Part shown: in pieces, positions 63,064-64,000 of the stretch
How the letters are laid out: each line of letters starts with the position of its first letter
Numbering within the stretch: the first letter of the stretch is position 1
From: Chytridium lagenaria
Lineage: Eukaryota > Chytridiomycota > Chytridiomycetes > Chytridiales > Chytridiaceae
Direction of reading: 5' to 3'
DNA length: 64,000 nucleotides
Assembly: GCA_025449115.1 (NCBI GenBank)
Contig: JAHLKC010000055.1
Coordinates: 167,933 to 231,932, forward strand
Notes under the pieces: generated by a model
The model's input: only the letters and a program-made list of their open reading frames with translations
Database searches by the model: none
Told to the model about the DNA's origin: nothing
Program-made: the position numbers and the translations under genes

Positions 63064-63225
63064 TCACGTGAAGGAGAAGGAGGTAGTGATCTCGATAGAA
63101 CTCAGACAGTGCCCACCCAACTCACCAGGACACTTTGCTCCCACTGTGAACGGCACCTCATTCCTCATTTTCGCCATCCCGAAAAAAATCTCTCCAGAAG
63201 AAACCTCAACCGAGTGTCAGGGTCA

Positions 63226-64000
63226 ATGGCGAATAGGAAACTGCAAAGTAGGGATATTTAAGTGCCTTTTCGCTCATGGCATCCACCTTGCACGAACAGC
63301 CGAGATCGAGAAGGTGCTGAAGAAGGTGGCGGAGGGTGTCGAGGTGTTTGAGAGCATCCTGGACAAGATCCATACAGCATCAAATGTCACGCAGAAAGAG
63401 AAGCTAGAAGCGGATCTGAAGAAGGAGATTAAGAAGCTACAGAAATCAAGAGACCAGATCAAGTCATGGATATCATCGAATGATATAAAGGATAAAAGGG
63501 CACTAGTGGATAATCGGAAACTCATTGAGTTGGTGAGAGAGTCGAAACTTGTGTGTTGGAGCTGATTCTCGTGTTTAGCAAATGGAGCGGTTTAAGGCTT
63601 GCGAGAAGGAGTTGAAGACAAAAGCTTTCTCGAAAGAGGGTTTACAGGCTGTTGCAAAGATAGATCCTCTAGAAAAAGAAAAGGACGACCTGTCGAATTG
63701 GTTAACGGACATGGTGGATGCATTGCAAACACAAATAGACTCTGTTGAGGCCGAGGCTGAAACACTTCAAGGGTCACAGAAGAAACGAGGGAAGGATTCA
63801 TCAAAAGCAGAACGGCTGGCGGAGATTGATAATATTCTCGTCCGGCATAAACATCACATCAATAGGTTGGAGATTGTGAACCGGTTGTTACAGAATGGAA
63901 ATCTGTCGATGGATGCTGTGAGTGTTTTGGCATGAATGACAATGTTCTGAATGGAGTTATAGGTGAAAGGGTCAAGGACAGCATCGCGTATTATGTAGAG
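63226..64000 (+). CDS. NOT3: NOT3 subunit of the CCR4-NOT complex (5' part)
   Basis: Scaffold subunit of the CCR4-NOT mRNA deadenylase. ATG at 63226: MANRKLQ, then a 52-bp intron (GTAGGG...ACAG) and [74 protein letters not shown], a second intron, [40 protein letters not shown] and [19 protein letters not shown]. This is the conserved coiled-coil N-terminal domain of CNOT3/Not3 and Not5. The last visible exon should read [13 protein letters not shown] but the genomic frame is off by one at about 63962-63970, another apparent single-base loss. It continues beyond the window. Confidence 0.92.

Overview
The window looks like a gene-dense nuclear region of a zoosporic (chytrid-type) fungus. Genes are split by many short GT-AG introns of about 45-80 bp. 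Fungal house-keeping genes (Rho1, Rab5, CDT1, NOT3, Xaa-Pro aminopeptidase) sit beside genes kept only by flagellated or early-diverging lineages (CEP290, a PDE9-type phosphodiesterase, coilin, pecanex). F-box/ankyrin proteins with repeated DPRVDPS units also fit the Chytridiales. The lineage assignment is inference from gene content; no rRNA or other taxonomic marker is present.

Layout. 1-468: 5' part of a secreted protein gene (-). 1020-4341: three degenerate tandem copies of an unknown gene (-). 4820-7049: PWWP plus GATA zinc-finger protein (-), starting within 4 bp of the stop of the next gene. 7046-9704: a DNMT3-like cytosine-C5 methyltransferase with ADD-like and PHD fingers (-). 10642-11550: Rho1 (+). 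12062-13039: F-box protein (-). 13618-16554: gamma-tubulin complex protein GCP4 (+). 16930-18003: Rab5 (-). 18971-21118: PDE9 (+). 21312-23677: CDT1 (+). 23922-25898: coilin (+). 25990-34817: CEP290 (+). 35636-36262: small heat-shock protein (+). 36547-37044: Dpy-30-motif protein (+). 37194-40957: pecanex-like membrane protein (-). 41309-43567: Xaa-Pro aminopeptidase (+). 43827-51114: a kinase-AAA-GAF-nucleotidyl cyclase giant (-), with a decayed paralogue at 51430-52326. 52619-53313: secreted Kazal-like protein (-). 54108-58726: two tandem F-box/ankyrin genes (-). 58980-61663: coiled-coil plus propeller-like protein (-). 61693-63063: YqeH/NOA1 GTPase (-). 63226-end: NOT3 (+, cut by the window edge).

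Themes. Chromatin and DNA methylation (DNMT3-like enzyme, PWWP-GATA partner), cyclic-nucleotide signalling (giant cyclase, PDE9) and cilium/microtubule biology (CEP290, GCP4, perhaps the Dpy-30 protein) are all represented. The most unusual items are the DNMT3-like gene, because fungi are generally thought to use DNMT1, DIM-2, RID and DNMT5 types, the kinase-AAA-GAF-cyclase gene of bacterial-style architecture, and coilin.

Caution. Many clearly conserved genes (Rab5, CDT1, NOT3, F-box, DNMT3-like, ankyrin) have reading frames that shift by one base where no intron fits, usually as if one base were missing. This looks like uncorrected single-base deletions in the consensus. A frameshift here is therefore weak evidence for a pseudogene. 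Exon boundaries were placed by eye.
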